Notes: a model not told the origin generated them from the letters alone. Positions 1 to 9,866 are shown, counted from the first letter of the stretch. The stretch is DNA of 64,000 nt from Campylobacter hepaticus (GCF_001687475.2 NZ_CP031611.1:1426001-1490000), one strand, 5' to 3'. Made by a program: numbers and translations.

Positions 1-515
1 AGAGTATCGGTAGAAAAGCTGCTAAAGCTTTAAAAAGAGATGGTTATCTAATCGCAAACATCTATGGAAAAGGATTAGAAAATATCAATGCTGCTTTTAA
101 AGTCAATGAATTTATTAAAGAAGTTCGTAAAAAAACAACTTTAATTTTTGATGTAAAAGTAGGTTCTCAGATTTTAAGTGTTGTGGTTGTAGATTATCAA
201 AAAGATCCTGTTACTGCAGATTTAAAACATGTAGACTTAAAAATTGCACAAAAAGGTGTAGTTTCTAAGTATATGGTTCCAATTAAAATTACAGGTACAG
301 CTATTGGTCTTAAAAATAAAGGTGTTTTAATCCAATCAAAAAGAAGATTGAAAGTAAAATGTGCAGCTGAAAATTTACCTAATTATTTTGAACTTGATGT
401 AAGTAAACTTGATGTAGGTGATGCTTTACTTGTTCGTGATATAGTAGTACCTGAGGGTGTTGTTATGATTGATGCTGAGAGGGTAGCGGTTGTAGGTGTA
501 GAAAAAGCTAGATGA
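1..515 (+). CDS. rplY: 50S ribosomal protein L25 (5' end outside window)
   Basis: General stress/L25 ribosomal protein, which binds 5S rRNA in the large subunit. The first complete codon in frame is at base 3, and the residues visible from there ([14 protein letters not shown]...) match the C. jejuni protein from about residue 9, so only some eight N-terminal residues lie outside the window. The C-terminal beta-rich extension ([20 protein letters not shown], then the [18 protein letters not shown] region) makes this the longer CTC/TL5-like form. The stop codon overlaps the pth start in an ATGA junction, so the two are probably translationally coupled. Inner ATG/GTG codons around 183 are not the real start. 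Confidence 0.95.
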   Translation, partial: SIGRKAAKALKRDGYLIANIYGKGLENINAAFKVNEFIKEVRKKTTLIFDVKVGSQILSVVVVDYQKDPVTADLKHVDLKIAQKGVVSKYMVPIKITGTAIGLKNKGVLIQSKRRLKVKCAAENLPNYFELDVSKLDVGDALLVRDIVVPEGVVMIDAERVAVVGVEKAR

Positions 516-1057
516 TTTTAGTTGTAGGACTTGGTAATATAGGTGTAGAGTATGAAAATACTCGCCATAATGCCGGTTTTATGCTTATTAATCTGCTTTT
601 AAAAGAAAGTAATTTCATAAATCTTACTCATTCTCAATTTAAAGGAGAGCTTTTTAAATTAAGTTCTTCTTTGCTTCTTTTAAAACCTAGTACTTATATG
701 AATAATTCAGGAATAAGTGTAAAAATTGTTAGTGATTTTTATAAATGTGAAAGAATTATAGTTATTCATGATGATATTGATCTTCATTTAGGAGTTTTGC
801 GTTTTAAAAAAGGTGGTTCAAGTGGAGGACATAATGGGCTTAAAAGTATAGATAGTTTATGCGGGAATGATTATGAAAGAATTCGTATAGGAATAGGTAA
901 GGGTGAGCATGTGCTTTCTCATGTTTTAGGCAATTTTAAAGCCGAAGAAGAATTAATTTTGAGTAAGGTTTTAATTCATGCTAAAGAGGCTTTATTTGAA
1001 CTGATTAAAAATGATAATTTGTCTTTTATATCGTCTAAATATAGTTTAAATGTTTAA
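512..1057 (+). CDS. pth: Peptidyl-tRNA hydrolase
   Basis: Recycles peptidyl-tRNAs that drop off ribosomes by cleaving the ester bond between peptide and tRNA. The 181-residue length is typical. The N-terminus carries the family signature GLGN (N9) and TRHN, with catalytic His at residue 19. Further on are the substrate-binding MNNSG, the HDDIDL segment with the Asp that activates the His, and GGHNG. It follows rplY with a 4-base overlap, the common rplY-pth pairing of two translation genes. It overlaps the next membrane-protein gene by 8 bases. Confidence 0.96.
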   Translation: MILVVGLGNIGVEYENTRHNAGFMLINLLLKESNFINLTHSQFKGELFKLSSSLLLLKPSTYMNNSGISVKIVSDFYKCERIIVIHDDIDLHLGVLRFKKGGSSGGHNGLKSIDSLCGNDYERIRIGIGKGEHVLSHVLGNFKAEEELILSKVLIHAKEALFELIKNDNLSFISSKYSLNV

Positions 1058-2117
1058 AATGTCAATATTTTTTCGTTTTATTTCAGGAATTTATTTAAAA
1101 AATTTTTTTATTATTTTTTTTGCTTTACTTGGTTTTTATTGCGGTATAGATTTGCTTTTAAATTTTAAAGATTTACCAAAAGCTGCTAATCTTGATTTGC
1201 TTTATATGATGTTTTTATCTTTTTCAGCAGTACCTTATGTATTGCCCCTTTCTTTAATTTTTGCTTTGGTGCTTTCTTTGATTTCTATGATAAGATCTAA
1301 TGAATTTGTAAGCCTTTATGCACTAGGATTTAGTAAAAATTATGTTATTTTATTTCCTTTCTTATGGGCTTTGTTTTTTTGTTGTGTTTATATAGGACTT
1401 AATTTTACTTCTTTTGCTTATGCTAACGATTATAAAAGAAATATCTTAAAAAATGGTACAGTATTAAATCAAAGTGGAGAAGTATTTTTAAAATTTAATA
1501 ATAATTTTGTTTTTATTTCAAAAATTAATAATGGTCAAAATAGTGCTCAAAATATAAAAATTTTTAATATTGATAATTTAAATTTAAATTCTTTAATTAA
1601 TGCTAAAAATGCATATTTTAAGAGTGAAAGTTGGATTTTAAAAGAGGGTAATATTACTTTGTTACCTCAAAATTATCAACTAGGTAGTAAGGGTTTAACA
1701 ATAGATGAATTTACTCAAATTAAATCATTATATGGCTTTAAACCAAAAATTATAGAAGGGGTGGCTAGCAATAGAGATTATTCTATTTTTGATGCATTAG
1801 AAATTTTTGAACTTTTTAGAGCGCAAAATGTGAATATAGATGCTCTTAAAATTAGTCTTTATAAATTTATATTTACTCCATTTTTTGCACCTTTTTTAAT
1901 GCTTATTATGTACTATTTTTTTCCTGTAATAGCACGGTTTTTTAATCTTGCTATAGTGAGTTTTATAGCTTTTATTGCGACTTTAATGATTTGGGGTATA
2001 TTATTTTTATTGACTAGATTAAGTCAAAATGATGTTATTGTAAGTGAGATAGGTATAGTTTTACCTATAGTATTTTTAGGTTTATTGAGTACTTATATGT
2101 ATTATAAACACCGATAA
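1050..2117 (+). CDS. LptF/LptG (YjgP/YjgQ) family permease
   Basis: Integral membrane protein of 355 residues with the LptF/LptG plan: three N-terminal membrane segments (about 10-30, 50-80 and 95-120), a periplasmic beta-rich middle (about 125-265, with [11 protein letters not shown]) and three C-terminal segments (about 270-352). In other bacteria these proteins are the transmembrane part of the LptBFG ABC exporter that extracts lipopolysaccharide or lipooligosaccharide from the inner membrane. Only one such gene is here, so whether it is LptF or LptG cannot be told. The start at 1050 overlaps pth by 8 bases; a second in-frame ATG at 1059 is equally plausible. Confidence 0.8.
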   Translation: MFKMSIFFRFISGIYLKNFFIIFFALLGFYCGIDLLLNFKDLPKAANLDLLYMMFLSFSAVPYVLPLSLIFALVLSLISMIRSNEFVSLYALGFSKNYVILFPFLWALFFCCVYIGLNFTSFAYANDYKRNILKNGTVLNQSGEVFLKFNNNFVFISKINNGQNSAQNIKIFNIDNLNLNSLINAKNAYFKSESWILKEGNITLLPQNYQLGSKGLTIDEFTQIKSLYGFKPKIIEGVASNRDYSIFDALEIFELFRAQNVNIDALKISLYKFIFTPFFAPFLMLIMYYFFPVIARFFNLAIVSFIAFIATLMIWGILFLLTRLSQNDVIVSEIGIVLPIVFLGLLSTYMYYKHR

Positions 2118-2149
2118 ATTGATAATAAAATAAAGAATTGAAGGTTAAA

Positions 2150-3358
2150 ATGGACTATAAACAATTAAAATATGAATTTAAAACCCCTTTTTATATTTAT
2201 GATTTTGATGTGATAAAAAAGCGTTTTTTAAATCTTAAAGAAGCTTTTAAAGCTAGAAAATCTCAAGTTTTTTATGCAGTAAAAGCTAATTCTAATCTTA
2301 GTCTTTTACAAATGCTTGTTCATTTAGGTAGTGGATTTGATTGTGTGAGTATAGGAGAAGTTCAACGTGCTTTAAAAGCAGGTGCGCAAGCTTATAAGAT
2401 TATTTTTAGTGGGGTAGGAAAAACTAAAGAGGAATTAAAACTTGCTTTAAAATATAATATTTTATATATTAATCTTGAAAGTGAAGCTGAGATGATGCTT
2501 TTAGAAAGTGTGGCTAAGCAATTGGATATAAAAGCAAGAATTAGTATTCGTGTTAATCCAAATGTTGATGCAAAAACTCATCCTTATATTTCAACAGGAT
2601 TAAATGAGAATAAATTTGGTGTTGATATCGATATAGCAAGGAAAATGTATCTTTATGCTAAAAATTCCTCTTTTTTAGAACCTATTGGAATACATTTTCA
2701 TATAGGATCTCAGCTTTTAGATATTGCTCCTATTCATGAAGCAGCACGCATAGTTGCAAAACTTGTAAGAGAATTAAAAGCTTTGTGTATAGATCTTAAA
2801 TTTTTTGATATTGGAGGAGGTCTTGGTATAGCTTATGAAAAAAAAGAATACGAGCCTGATCTTTATGTTTATGCGCAAGGAATATTAGAGCAATTAAGTG
2901 GACTTGATTTAACTATAGCTATGGAGCCTGGGAGATATTTGGTTGCAAAAAGTGGAGAGTTTGTTTGTTCAGTGCTTTATGAAAAATACAATAAAACAAA
3001 ACGTTTTATTGTGGTGGATGGGGCAATGAATGATTTTATACGTCCGAGTTTGTACGAGGCTTATCATGAAATTGTTTTGCCTTATAATCAAGGTAAAGAA
3101 AGTTTATGTGATATTGTAGGAGGAATTTGTGAAAGCGGAGATTTCTTTGCTAAAGCAAGATTTTTACCTAAAACTCAAAATGGTGATATAGTTGTTATTA
3201 AAGATGTAGGTGCTTATGGTTTTAGCATGAGTAGTAATTATAATACAAGAAATAAAGTTTGTGAATTAGCATTTGAGCAAGGAGAAGTAAGAATCATTCG
3301 TCAAAGAGAAGAGTTTGAAGATCAAATTGCCTTAGAAGAAAAATATTTAAGGAAATGA
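2150..3358 (+). CDS. lysA: Diaminopimelate decarboxylase
   Basis: PLP enzyme for the last step of lysine synthesis, meso-diaminopimelate to L-lysine plus CO2. PLP lysine is K45 in FYAVKANSN. Other family signatures are the HFHIGSQ loop, GGGLG phosphate-binding turn, EPGR and, near the C-terminus, the CESGDFFAK and YGFSMSSNYN segments. The reading frame is open upstream to a TTG at 2138, but the ATG at 2150 has AAGG six bases ahead and yields 402 residues beginning MDYK, the expected N-terminus. It is followed after one base by the HAD gene. Confidence 0.95.
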   Translation: MDYKQLKYEFKTPFYIYDFDVIKKRFLNLKEAFKARKSQVFYAVKANSNLSLLQMLVHLGSGFDCVSIGEVQRALKAGAQAYKIIFSGVGKTKEELKLALKYNILYINLESEAEMMLLESVAKQLDIKARISIRVNPNVDAKTHPYISTGLNENKFGVDIDIARKMYLYAKNSSFLEPIGIHFHIGSQLLDIAPIHEAARIVAKLVRELKALCIDLKFFDIGGGLGIAYEKKEYEPDLYVYAQGILEQLSGLDLTIAMEPGRYLVAKSGEFVCSVLYEKYNKTKRFIVVDGAMNDFIRPSLYEAYHEIVLPYNQGKESLCDIVGGICESGDFFAKARFLPKTQNGDIVVIKDVGAYGFSMSSNYNTRNKVCELAFEQGEVRIIRQREEFEDQIALEEKYLRK

Positions 3359-3359
3359 A

Positions 3360-4127
3360 ATGTTTTTTTTAGATGTGCAAGGAACTTTGATTTCAGATTC
3401 TGATAAATCTTTAATTCAGGGTGCAAAAGAATTAATAGATTTTTTAAATATAAAACAAATTCCTTATGTTATTATTACAAATAATACTAAAAAACTTGAT
3501 TTTTTAGATTATTTAAGACAAAAAGGTTTAAAAATAAAAAAAGATGCCTATATCGATCCCTTTTGTGTTTTAAATCGTATTTTAAAACCTTGCAAGATTG
3601 CTGCTTTTGGTTCAAATGAATTTTTATGTAGCCTTGAAAAATTAGGTTTTAAGTTTGATTTTATATATCCTAAGGCTGTGCTTGTGGCTAGTTATGATGA
3701 TTTTAAATTTAAGGATTTTGCTAGTATGATAGAATTTGCTAAAAAAGGAATTCAATTTATTGTCATGCATGAAACAAGTATTTATAAAAAAGATAATAGA
3801 CTTTATCCTGGAGTAGGTGGTATTATGGTTATGCTTAAGCATGCTGTAAATTTTAAATATGAAGTTATAGGTAAGCCTAGTATTTCTTTTTATCAAGAAG
3901 CTTTAAATTTATTAAAAAAACAAGATTTAAAAGCTAATTTTAAAGAAAGTAAAATAATTAGTGATGACTTTAAAGGTGATTTGCTTAAGGCAAAAGAACT
4001 TGGTATGAAAACTTTACTAGTGTTAAGCGGTAAAATAAGTGATACTAAAGGAATTGATATGAATTTGCTTGATAGAGTTTATCCTAGTGTTTTTGAATTT
4101 TTAAAGGAGCTAAAATGTCAAATTTAG
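3360..4127 (+). CDS. HAD-superfamily protein, NagD-like, with altered DxD motif
   Basis: 255-residue HAD-like protein. Motif I reads DVQGT (D5-V6-Q7): the nucleophile Asp is kept but the usual second Asp, the general acid/base of HAD phosphatases, is Gln. Motif II is ITNNT (about 40) and the motif IV region is DDFKGD (about 200). The layout, with GKPSISFY before motif IV, resembles the NagD/PGP subfamily. The substrate is unknown, and the Q7 substitution makes ordinary phosphatase activity doubtful. It sits between lysA and pheA and overlaps pheA by 13 bases, so it belongs to the amino-acid transcription unit. Confidence 0.75.
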   Translation: MFFLDVQGTLISDSDKSLIQGAKELIDFLNIKQIPYVIITNNTKKLDFLDYLRQKGLKIKKDAYIDPFCVLNRILKPCKIAAFGSNEFLCSLEKLGFKFDFIYPKAVLVASYDDFKFKDFASMIEFAKKGIQFIVMHETSIYKKDNRLYPGVGGIMVMLKHAVNFKYEVIGKPSISFYQEALNLLKKQDLKANFKESKIISDDFKGDLLKAKELGMKTLLVLSGKISDTKGIDMNLLDRVYPSVFEFLKELKCQI

Positions 4128-5188
4128 AGGAGCTTAGAGATAAAATTGATGTAATAGATAATCAAATTTTAGAACTTTTAAATGAGAGAATGATTTATGT
4201 AAAAACTATAGGAGAAATTAAACAAAGTAGTGGAGGTGTTATTTATCGTCCTGAACGTGAAAGGGCTATTATTAAACGTTTAAAAAATATCAATTTAGGA
4301 TTGTTAGATCAAAATGCTATAGAAGCTATTTATCAAGAAATTTTTGCTGTTTCAAGAAATTTAGAAATGCCTCAAACTATAGCTTATTTAGGACCTGAAG
4401 GAACTTATACTCATCAAGCAGCAAGGAGTCGTTTTGGGGCTATGAGTCGTTATATTGCCCTTGCTAATATAGAAGATGTTTTTAAAGAATTGAGCAATAA
4501 AGAGGCTAAATATGGAGTTGTGCCTATAGAAAATAATACAGAAGGGGCTGTAGGTATTACTTTAGATTGTCTTGGTAAGTATAGTGAACTTAAAATTTTT
4601 GGTGAGATTTACATGGATATACACCATTCTTTTGTAGGCATTAATGAAAATTTAAAAGAAATAAAACGTATTTATTCTCACCCTCAAGGTTATAATCAAT
4701 GTCGTAAATTTTTAGAAAGTCATGGGCTTGGTAATGTAGAATTTTTACCTTCAAAATCTACAGCTAATGCTGCTTATTTAGCTTCTAAAGATAAATATTC
4801 TGCAGCAATTTGTTCGAAAATTGCTGCAAAAATTTATAATATACCCGTGCTTTTTGATAAAATAGAAGATAATGCAGCTAATAAAACAAGATTTTTAATT
4901 TTAAGTGATATTAAAAATCCTAAAATGCCAAATTGTAAAACCTCTATTTTAGCTCATGCTTATCATAAACCAGGTGGATTAAGCTCTTTATTAGAAAGGT
5001 TTAAAAAAGAAAATATTAATCTTACTAAGCTTGAATCTCGTCCTGTAAAATCAAAAGAATTTTTACATAGTTTTTATATAGATTTTCAAGGACATATTGA
5101 TGATGAAAATGTTAAAAGAGCTTTAGAAAATCAAGATGAGATTGTTTGGCTTGGATCTTATTTATCAGGAGAAATAAATGCAATTTAA
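4115..5188 (+). CDS. pheA: Bifunctional chorismate mutase / prephenate dehydratase
   Basis: Converts chorismate to prephenate and then phenylpyruvate, for phenylalanine synthesis. Residues 1-85 form an AroQ-type chorismate mutase helix bundle (ELRDKIDVIDNQILELLNER, with YRPERE). Residues about 90-270 are the prephenate dehydratase (YLGPEGTYTHQAA; GVVPIENNTEGAVG; NKTRFLIL). The C-terminal 80 residues are an ACT regulatory domain with the LTKLESRPVK motif that binds Phe for feedback inhibition. AAGGAG ahead of the ATG supports the start. It overlaps hisC by 11 bases. Confidence 0.95.
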   Translation: MSNLEELRDKIDVIDNQILELLNERMIYVKTIGEIKQSSGGVIYRPERERAIIKRLKNINLGLLDQNAIEAIYQEIFAVSRNLEMPQTIAYLGPEGTYTHQAARSRFGAMSRYIALANIEDVFKELSNKEAKYGVVPIENNTEGAVGITLDCLGKYSELKIFGEIYMDIHHSFVGINENLKEIKRIYSHPQGYNQCRKFLESHGLGNVEFLPSKSTANAAYLASKDKYSAAICSKIAAKIYNIPVLFDKIEDNAANKTRFLILSDIKNPKMPNCKTSILAHAYHKPGGLSSLLERFKKENINLTKLESRPVKSKEFLHSFYIDFQGHIDDENVKRALENQDEIVWLGSYLSGEINAI

Positions 5189-6275
5189 TGAAATTTTAAA
5201 TTATTTAAATAATTATGAGCCGGGTAAAGATATAGAATTGATTGCTAAAGAATATGGTGTTAAAGAAATTATAAAATTAGCTAGCAATGAAAATCCCTTT
5301 GGTGTTCCACCAAAAGCTATTGAAAGTTTAATGCAAAATTTAAATAAAGCTTATCTTTATCCTGATGATAGTATGATAGAGCTTAAAAGTAAACTTGCAC
5401 AAAAATATAAGCTTAAAAATGAAAATATTATTATTGGTGCAGGTAGTGATCAAGTTATAGAATTTGCTCTACATGCTAAATTAAATAATAAAAATGCTTT
5501 TTTACAAGCAGGTGTAAGTTTTGCTATGTATGAAATTTACGCTAAGCAATTTGGTGCAAAATGTTATAAAACGCAAAGCATTACTCATGATTTAAATGAA
5601 TTTCAAAAATATTATAATCAATATCAAGAAGAAATTAAAGTTGTTTTTTTATGTTTGCCTAATAATCCTTTAGGTGAGTGTTTAAATGCTAATGAAGTAT
5701 TTGAATTTATAAAAGAAGTAGATAAAGATTGTTTAGTTATTATTGATGCAGCTTATAATGAATTTGCAAGTTTTAAGGATAATAAAAAGTGTTTAAAACC
5801 TTGCGATCTTGTCGAAAAATTTGAAAATGTGCTTTTTTTGGGAACATTTTCTAAGCTTTATGGACTTGGTGGTTTGCGTATAGGTTATGGTATAGCCAAT
5901 ATTCAAATTATTAATGCATTGCACAAGCTTCGCGCACCTTTTAATGTGAATCATTTAGCTTTAAAAGCTGCAATAGCAGCTTTAGATGATGAAGAATTTA
6001 TTAAAAAAACTTTAGAAAATAATTTTACCCAAATGGAGCTTTATGAAGAATTTGCCAAAAGAAATCATATAAAAACTCTTAAAAGTTATACTAATTTTAT
6101 TACTTATTTTTTTGATCAAAAAAATAGTACAGATTTGTCTGAAAAATTGCTTAAAAAGGGTATAATAATAAGAAATTTACAAAGTTATGGTTTAAATGCT
6201 ATGCGTATTACTATAGGAAAACCTTATGAAAATGAAAGATTTTTTGTCGAATTTGAAAAGGTTTTAAAAGAGTAA
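5178..6275 (+). CDS. hisC: Histidinol-phosphate / aromatic aminotransferase
   Basis: Class I/II PLP aminotransferase of 365 residues. PLP lysine is K226 in FSKLYGLGGLRIGYG; ASNENPFG lies near the N-terminus and NNPLG and DAAYNEF in the middle. The family performs the histidinol-phosphate aminotransferase step of histidine synthesis. The gene is not among other his genes: it overlaps pheA by 11 bases, so a second role transaminating phenylpyruvate or hydroxyphenylpyruvate is plausible but inferred. AGGAG just before the ATG supports the start. Confidence 0.88.
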   Translation: MQFNEILNYLNNYEPGKDIELIAKEYGVKEIIKLASNENPFGVPPKAIESLMQNLNKAYLYPDDSMIELKSKLAQKYKLKNENIIIGAGSDQVIEFALHAKLNNKNAFLQAGVSFAMYEIYAKQFGAKCYKTQSITHDLNEFQKYYNQYQEEIKVVFLCLPNNPLGECLNANEVFEFIKEVDKDCLVIIDAAYNEFASFKDNKKCLKPCDLVEKFENVLFLGTFSKLYGLGGLRIGYGIANIQIINALHKLRAPFNVNHLALKAAIAALDDEEFIKKTLENNFTQMELYEEFAKRNHIKTLKSYTNFITYFFDQKNSTDLSEKLLKKGIIIRNLQSYGLNAMRITIGKPYENERFFVEFEKVLKE

Positions 6276-6324
6276 CTTGATTAAAAAATAAATGCTAATT
6301 TATTAAATTGAGGGATGAGGACTA

Positions 6325-8007
6325 ATGGATTTTAAAAATATGTTTCATCAAATTGGACAGCTTTATCAAAACTTAACTCGAAAGCAGCGTATAGTGATTG
6401 CTGCATCTGTTATTATTGTGGTTGGTTTTTTGGTATTTTTAGCTTTATTTCGTGGAAATGGAAGTGGTGTAAGTAATGGATATGCTGTTTTAGTTGAAAA
6501 TGTAAGTCCAAGTTCTTCAGCTGCTATAGTAGCTAAGTTAGAGCAAAATAATATACCTTATAAATTAGAAAGTGAAAATAAAATTTTAGTCCCACAAGAT
6601 CAAGTTTATCGCCAAAGAATGTTTATTGCAAGTGAAGGACTTATTAAAGATAGTCGTGTGGGTTTTGAAGCTTTTGATACCCAGGCTTTTGGAGCTACAA
6701 ATGAAGAACAAAGAGTAAAATATCAAAGAGCTATTGAAGGAGAACTTGCAAGGACTATAGAAACTTTAGATCCTATACGTAGTGCAGTAGTGCATATAGC
6801 TTTTCCAAAAGAAAGTGTTTTTACTGAAAGACAAATACCTCCTACTGCTTCAGTTGTTGTTAATGTACGTGAGGGTCTTAAGCTGACTAGAAAACAAATT
6901 GATGGGATTAAAAATATTGTTTCTGCTGCTGTTGCAAAGCTTAGCAAGGAAAATGTTAAAATCAGTGATCAAAGCGGTGTGCCTCTTGATGAGCAAGAAG
7001 CATATGAAGATGATTTAGTTCGTGCACAAATTAAATTTAAAAGCGATCAAGAAAAGGCTTTAGAAGATAAAATTATAGAAAATTTAGCTCCTTTTGCAGG
7101 GGGTAGAGATAAAGTAAAAGTAAGTGTTAATATAGATTTTGATTTCTCTAAACAAGAATCACAAAGTGAGGTTTATGATCCAAATCCTATAGTAAGAAGT
7201 GAGCAAACTCTAAATGAAGAAAGAACGGGCAGAAAAGATCCTGAAATTCAAGGAGTCCCTGGTGCAGTTTCTAATATAGGTCCAGTTGAAGGACTTGATA
7301 ATAAAGGACAAATTGATACTTATAAAAAAAATCAAGTCACTACAAACAATGAACTTTCTAAAACTATTACGAGTATTAAAAAGCAGTTTGCAACAGTTAT
7401 TCGTACTTCTGCTGCTGTTACTATTGATGGTAAATATCAAGATGTTGTTGATGAAAATGGTGATCTTAAAAGCGAGTATATTCCATTAAGCAAGGAAGAG
7501 CTTGCAAGTGTTGAAAGTATAGTTAAAAATACTATTAATTTTAGTGCTACAAGAGGAGATAGTGTTGTGGTACAAAATTTACCATTTCATCGTGAATCAA
7601 TTAGAGTTGAAAGTAAAGTTAAAACTTTTTATAACCGTTTTGTTGAGCCATTTATCCCACCAGTTAAATATTTTATTGCGGCGATTTTGCTTTTTATTTT
7701 TTACAAAAAAATTATTGCTCCATTTGCTCAAAAAATGCTTGAAGATGTTGCAGCTCAAGAAGAAATGGAACAAGGTTCAAATGCTGTGTTAGATGATGCT
7801 GAAGATGCTTTAGAGAAATTTAATGCAGCAAGAAAAAAAGTTGAAGAGCAATTAGGCTTTGGAGATAATTTTAATGAAGATTCTATTCAATATGAAGTTT
7901 TGCTTGAAAAATTGCGTAGTTTGGTGAGTGATAAAAGTGAAGAAATTGCTGCACTTTTGCAAAATTTAATTCAAAACGATAGTGAATTTGGCGAAAAGGA
8001 TATGTAA
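6325..8007 (+). CDS. fliF: Flagellar MS-ring protein FliF
   Basis: Forms the inner-membrane MS ring, the base on which rotor and export gate are built. Two membrane segments bracket a long periplasmic part: about residues 23-42 (IVIAASVIIVVGFLVFLALF) and about 448-463. Ring-building motifs typical of FliF/YscJ follow the first segment (GYAVLVENVSPSSSAAIVAKL; RVKYQRAIEGELARTI). The cytoplasmic tail (ELLEKL-like segment near 530) is where FliG docks. A GAGG-type ribosome site precedes ATG 6325. It is separated from hisC by 49 bases and overlaps fliG by one base (TAATG). Confidence 0.95.
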   Translation: MDFKNMFHQIGQLYQNLTRKQRIVIAASVIIVVGFLVFLALFRGNGSGVSNGYAVLVENVSPSSSAAIVAKLEQNNIPYKLESENKILVPQDQVYRQRMFIASEGLIKDSRVGFEAFDTQAFGATNEEQRVKYQRAIEGELARTIETLDPIRSAVVHIAFPKESVFTERQIPPTASVVVNVREGLKLTRKQIDGIKNIVSAAVAKLSKENVKISDQSGVPLDEQEAYEDDLVRAQIKFKSDQEKALEDKIIENLAPFAGGRDKVKVSVNIDFDFSKQESQSEVYDPNPIVRSEQTLNEERTGRKDPEIQGVPGAVSNIGPVEGLDNKGQIDTYKKNQVTTNNELSKTITSIKKQFATVIRTSAAVTIDGKYQDVVDENGDLKSEYIPLSKEELASVESIVKNTINFSATRGDSVVVQNLPFHRESIRVESKVKTFYNRFVEPFIPPVKYFIAAILLFIFYKKIIAPFAQKMLEDVAAQEEMEQGSNAVLDDAEDALEKFNAARKKVEEQLGFGDNFNEDSIQYEVLLEKLRSLVSDKSEEIAALLQNLIQNDSEFGEKDM

Positions 8008-9035
8008 TGATAAAGCTTAGCGAAGAACAAAAAATGGTTTATGATGATTTATCTATGCCCGAAAAGGTAGCGATATTTCTTATACAACTTGGTGAAGATG
8101 CTACAACTTCTGTATTTTCGCATATGGAAATTGATGTTATTACTGAAATTTCTCGTTATATTGCTATGGCTAAAAATGTTGATCGTTCTGTAGCCACTGC
8201 AGTTTTGGAAGAATTTTATACCTTGCTTCAATCTAATCAATTTATTAAAAGTGGTGGTTTAGAATATGCTAAAGAAATACTTTTTCGTACTTTTGGGCCA
8301 GAAATTGCAAATAAAATTCTTGAAAAACTTACTAAAAGTATGGAAAATAACCAGAATTTTTCATATTTGGCGCAAATTAAACCCCAACAGCTTGCAGATT
8401 TTATTACTAAAGAACACCCACAAACTATCGCTCTTATTTTAGCTCATATGGATTCAATTCATGCGGCTGAAACTTTAGAGTATTTTAGTGATGAATTAAG
8501 AGCTGAGGTTGTTATAAGAATGGCAAATCTTGGTGATATTTCTCCAAGTATTATTAAAAGAGTTTCAGCTGTACTTGAAAGTAAACTTGAAAGTCTTACT
8601 TCTTACAAAGTTGAAGTGGGTGGTCCTAGAGCTGTAGCAGAAGTACTTAATCGTTTAGGTCAAAAAGCAAGTAAATCAACTATTACTTATATAGAACAAA
8701 GCGATGAACGTTTAGCTGAAACTATTAAAGAACTTATGTTTACTTTTGATGATATACAAAAACTTAGTACTCAGGCTATAAGAGAGATTTTAAAAACTGC
8801 TGATAAGCGTGATTTAATGATAGGCTTAAAAGGTGCAAGCGAAGAATTAAAACAAAAATTTTTAGCAAATATGTCTGCGCGTGCAAGCGAAGCTTTTCTT
8901 GAAGAAATGGGATTTTTAGGAGCTGTACGTGTGAAAGATGTTGAAGATGCACAAAGGAAGGTAGTAGAAGTCGTTCAAAAACTTGCAGAACAAGGGCTTG
9001 TGCAAACAGGTGATGCAGATGAAATGATAGAATAG
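8007..9035 (+). CDS. fliG: Flagellar motor switch protein FliG
   Basis: Rotor protein contacting FliF, FliM and the MotA stator. 342 residues with the armadillo-like arrangement: N-terminal FliF-binding part (MPEKVAIFLIQLGED), central EHPQTIALILAHM motif (about 136) where FliM binds, and a C-terminal torque helix domain with charged residues (FTFDDIQKLSTQAIREILK). Starts at the ATG overlapping the fliF stop and runs straight into fliH. Confidence 0.95.
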   Translation: MIKLSEEQKMVYDDLSMPEKVAIFLIQLGEDATTSVFSHMEIDVITEISRYIAMAKNVDRSVATAVLEEFYTLLQSNQFIKSGGLEYAKEILFRTFGPEIANKILEKLTKSMENNQNFSYLAQIKPQQLADFITKEHPQTIALILAHMDSIHAAETLEYFSDELRAEVVIRMANLGDISPSIIKRVSAVLESKLESLTSYKVEVGGPRAVAEVLNRLGQKASKSTITYIEQSDERLAETIKELMFTFDDIQKLSTQAIREILKTADKRDLMIGLKGASEELKQKFLANMSARASEAFLEEMGFLGAVRVKDVEDAQRKVVEVVQKLAEQGLVQTGDADEMIE

Positions 9036-9044
9036 GTGGATATA

Positions 9045-9866
9045 ATGATTAATCGTAGTAATGTTATTTCAGGTGGAAATTCTAATCAACATGTTGTAGA
9101 AGGGTATCGTTTTAAAGTTATTTCTGAATTTGATAATCATGTAGTAGAGCATCATCTCCAAAATTCAAATGAGGAGAATGATAAAAGAACTCATGAAGAT
9201 GTAGTTCAAGAAAATCAAAGTATAGTCTCTACACAAACTATACAAGAATCACAAATTCAGACATTTCAGCCAAATTTTGTTGAAGATTTACTTAAAAAAA
9301 CTGATGAAATGTCAAGTAATATTATTAAACTTCAAATGCAAATTGAAAGTCAAGAAAATGAATTTAATAATCGTTTAAATTCAGAACTTGAAAATGCTAA
9401 AGAGAAATTCACTAAAGAAGGTTTTGATAAGGCAAAAGAGGAATTTCAAAAAGAATTAGATGAACTTAAAGATAAGTATTTAAAAAGTATAGCAAAACTT
9501 GATGATGCTTGTGCTAATTTAGAAATTTTTATAGAGAAAAATGAAAAAGAATTAGCTCAAACAGCTATAGATATTGCCAAAGAGGTGATCTTAAAGGAGT
9601 TAGAGCTTGATTCTCAAAAAATAGCTTATGCTTTAGCTAAAGATTTAATTAGTGAGCTTAAAGGTGCTAGTGCTATTGAACTTAAGATTAATGCTCAAGA
9701 TTATGAGTATTTAAAAGAGCAATTTAGTCAAGATACTCATATTAAAGTCAGTCTTGATGATGCTATTAGTAAAGGCAGTGTTGTTATTATTAGTGATGCG
9801 GGTAATATAGAATCTAATCTTAACTCCCGTTTGATGAAAATTAAAAAAATGGTCAATAATGAATAA
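9045..9866 (+). CDS. fliH: Flagellar export regulator FliH
   Basis: Cytoplasmic stator of the flagellar type III export ATPase FliI. 273 residues: a low-complexity N-terminus, a long coiled coil (about 95-180, rich in Glu/Lys/Leu) and a C-terminal FliH/VirE-like domain (IAKEVILKELELDSQKI; GSVVIISDAGNIESNLNSR). The frame is open from a GTG at 9036, but ATG 9045 (MINRSNV) has AGGTGG upstream and is the better start. It overlaps dxs by 8 bases; order fliF-fliG-fliH is conserved in the group. Confidence 0.88.
   Translation: MINRSNVISGGNSNQHVVEGYRFKVISEFDNHVVEHHLQNSNEENDKRTHEDVVQENQSIVSTQTIQESQIQTFQPNFVEDLLKKTDEMSSNIIKLQMQIESQENEFNNRLNSELENAKEKFTKEGFDKAKEEFQKELDELKDKYLKSIAKLDDACANLEIFIEKNEKELAQTAIDIAKEVILKELELDSQKIAYALAKDLISELKGASAIELKINAQDYEYLKEQFSQDTHIKVSLDDAISKGSVVIISDAGNIESNLNSRLMKIKKMVNNE

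Noticed and set aside
2138-2149. Upstream TTG start for lysA (and similar upstream TTG/GTG starts at 9036, 16215, 38028, 41287 and 44331)
   Set aside because: In each case a nearby ATG with a well-spaced ribosome site gives the expected family N-terminus; the upstream codon overlaps the ribosome site or lacks one.
6723-6947. Minus-strand open frame inside fliF, and similar frames inside other genes
   Set aside because: They are reverse-frame shadows of well-supported genes, without ribosome sites, recognisable domains or sensible amino-acid composition.
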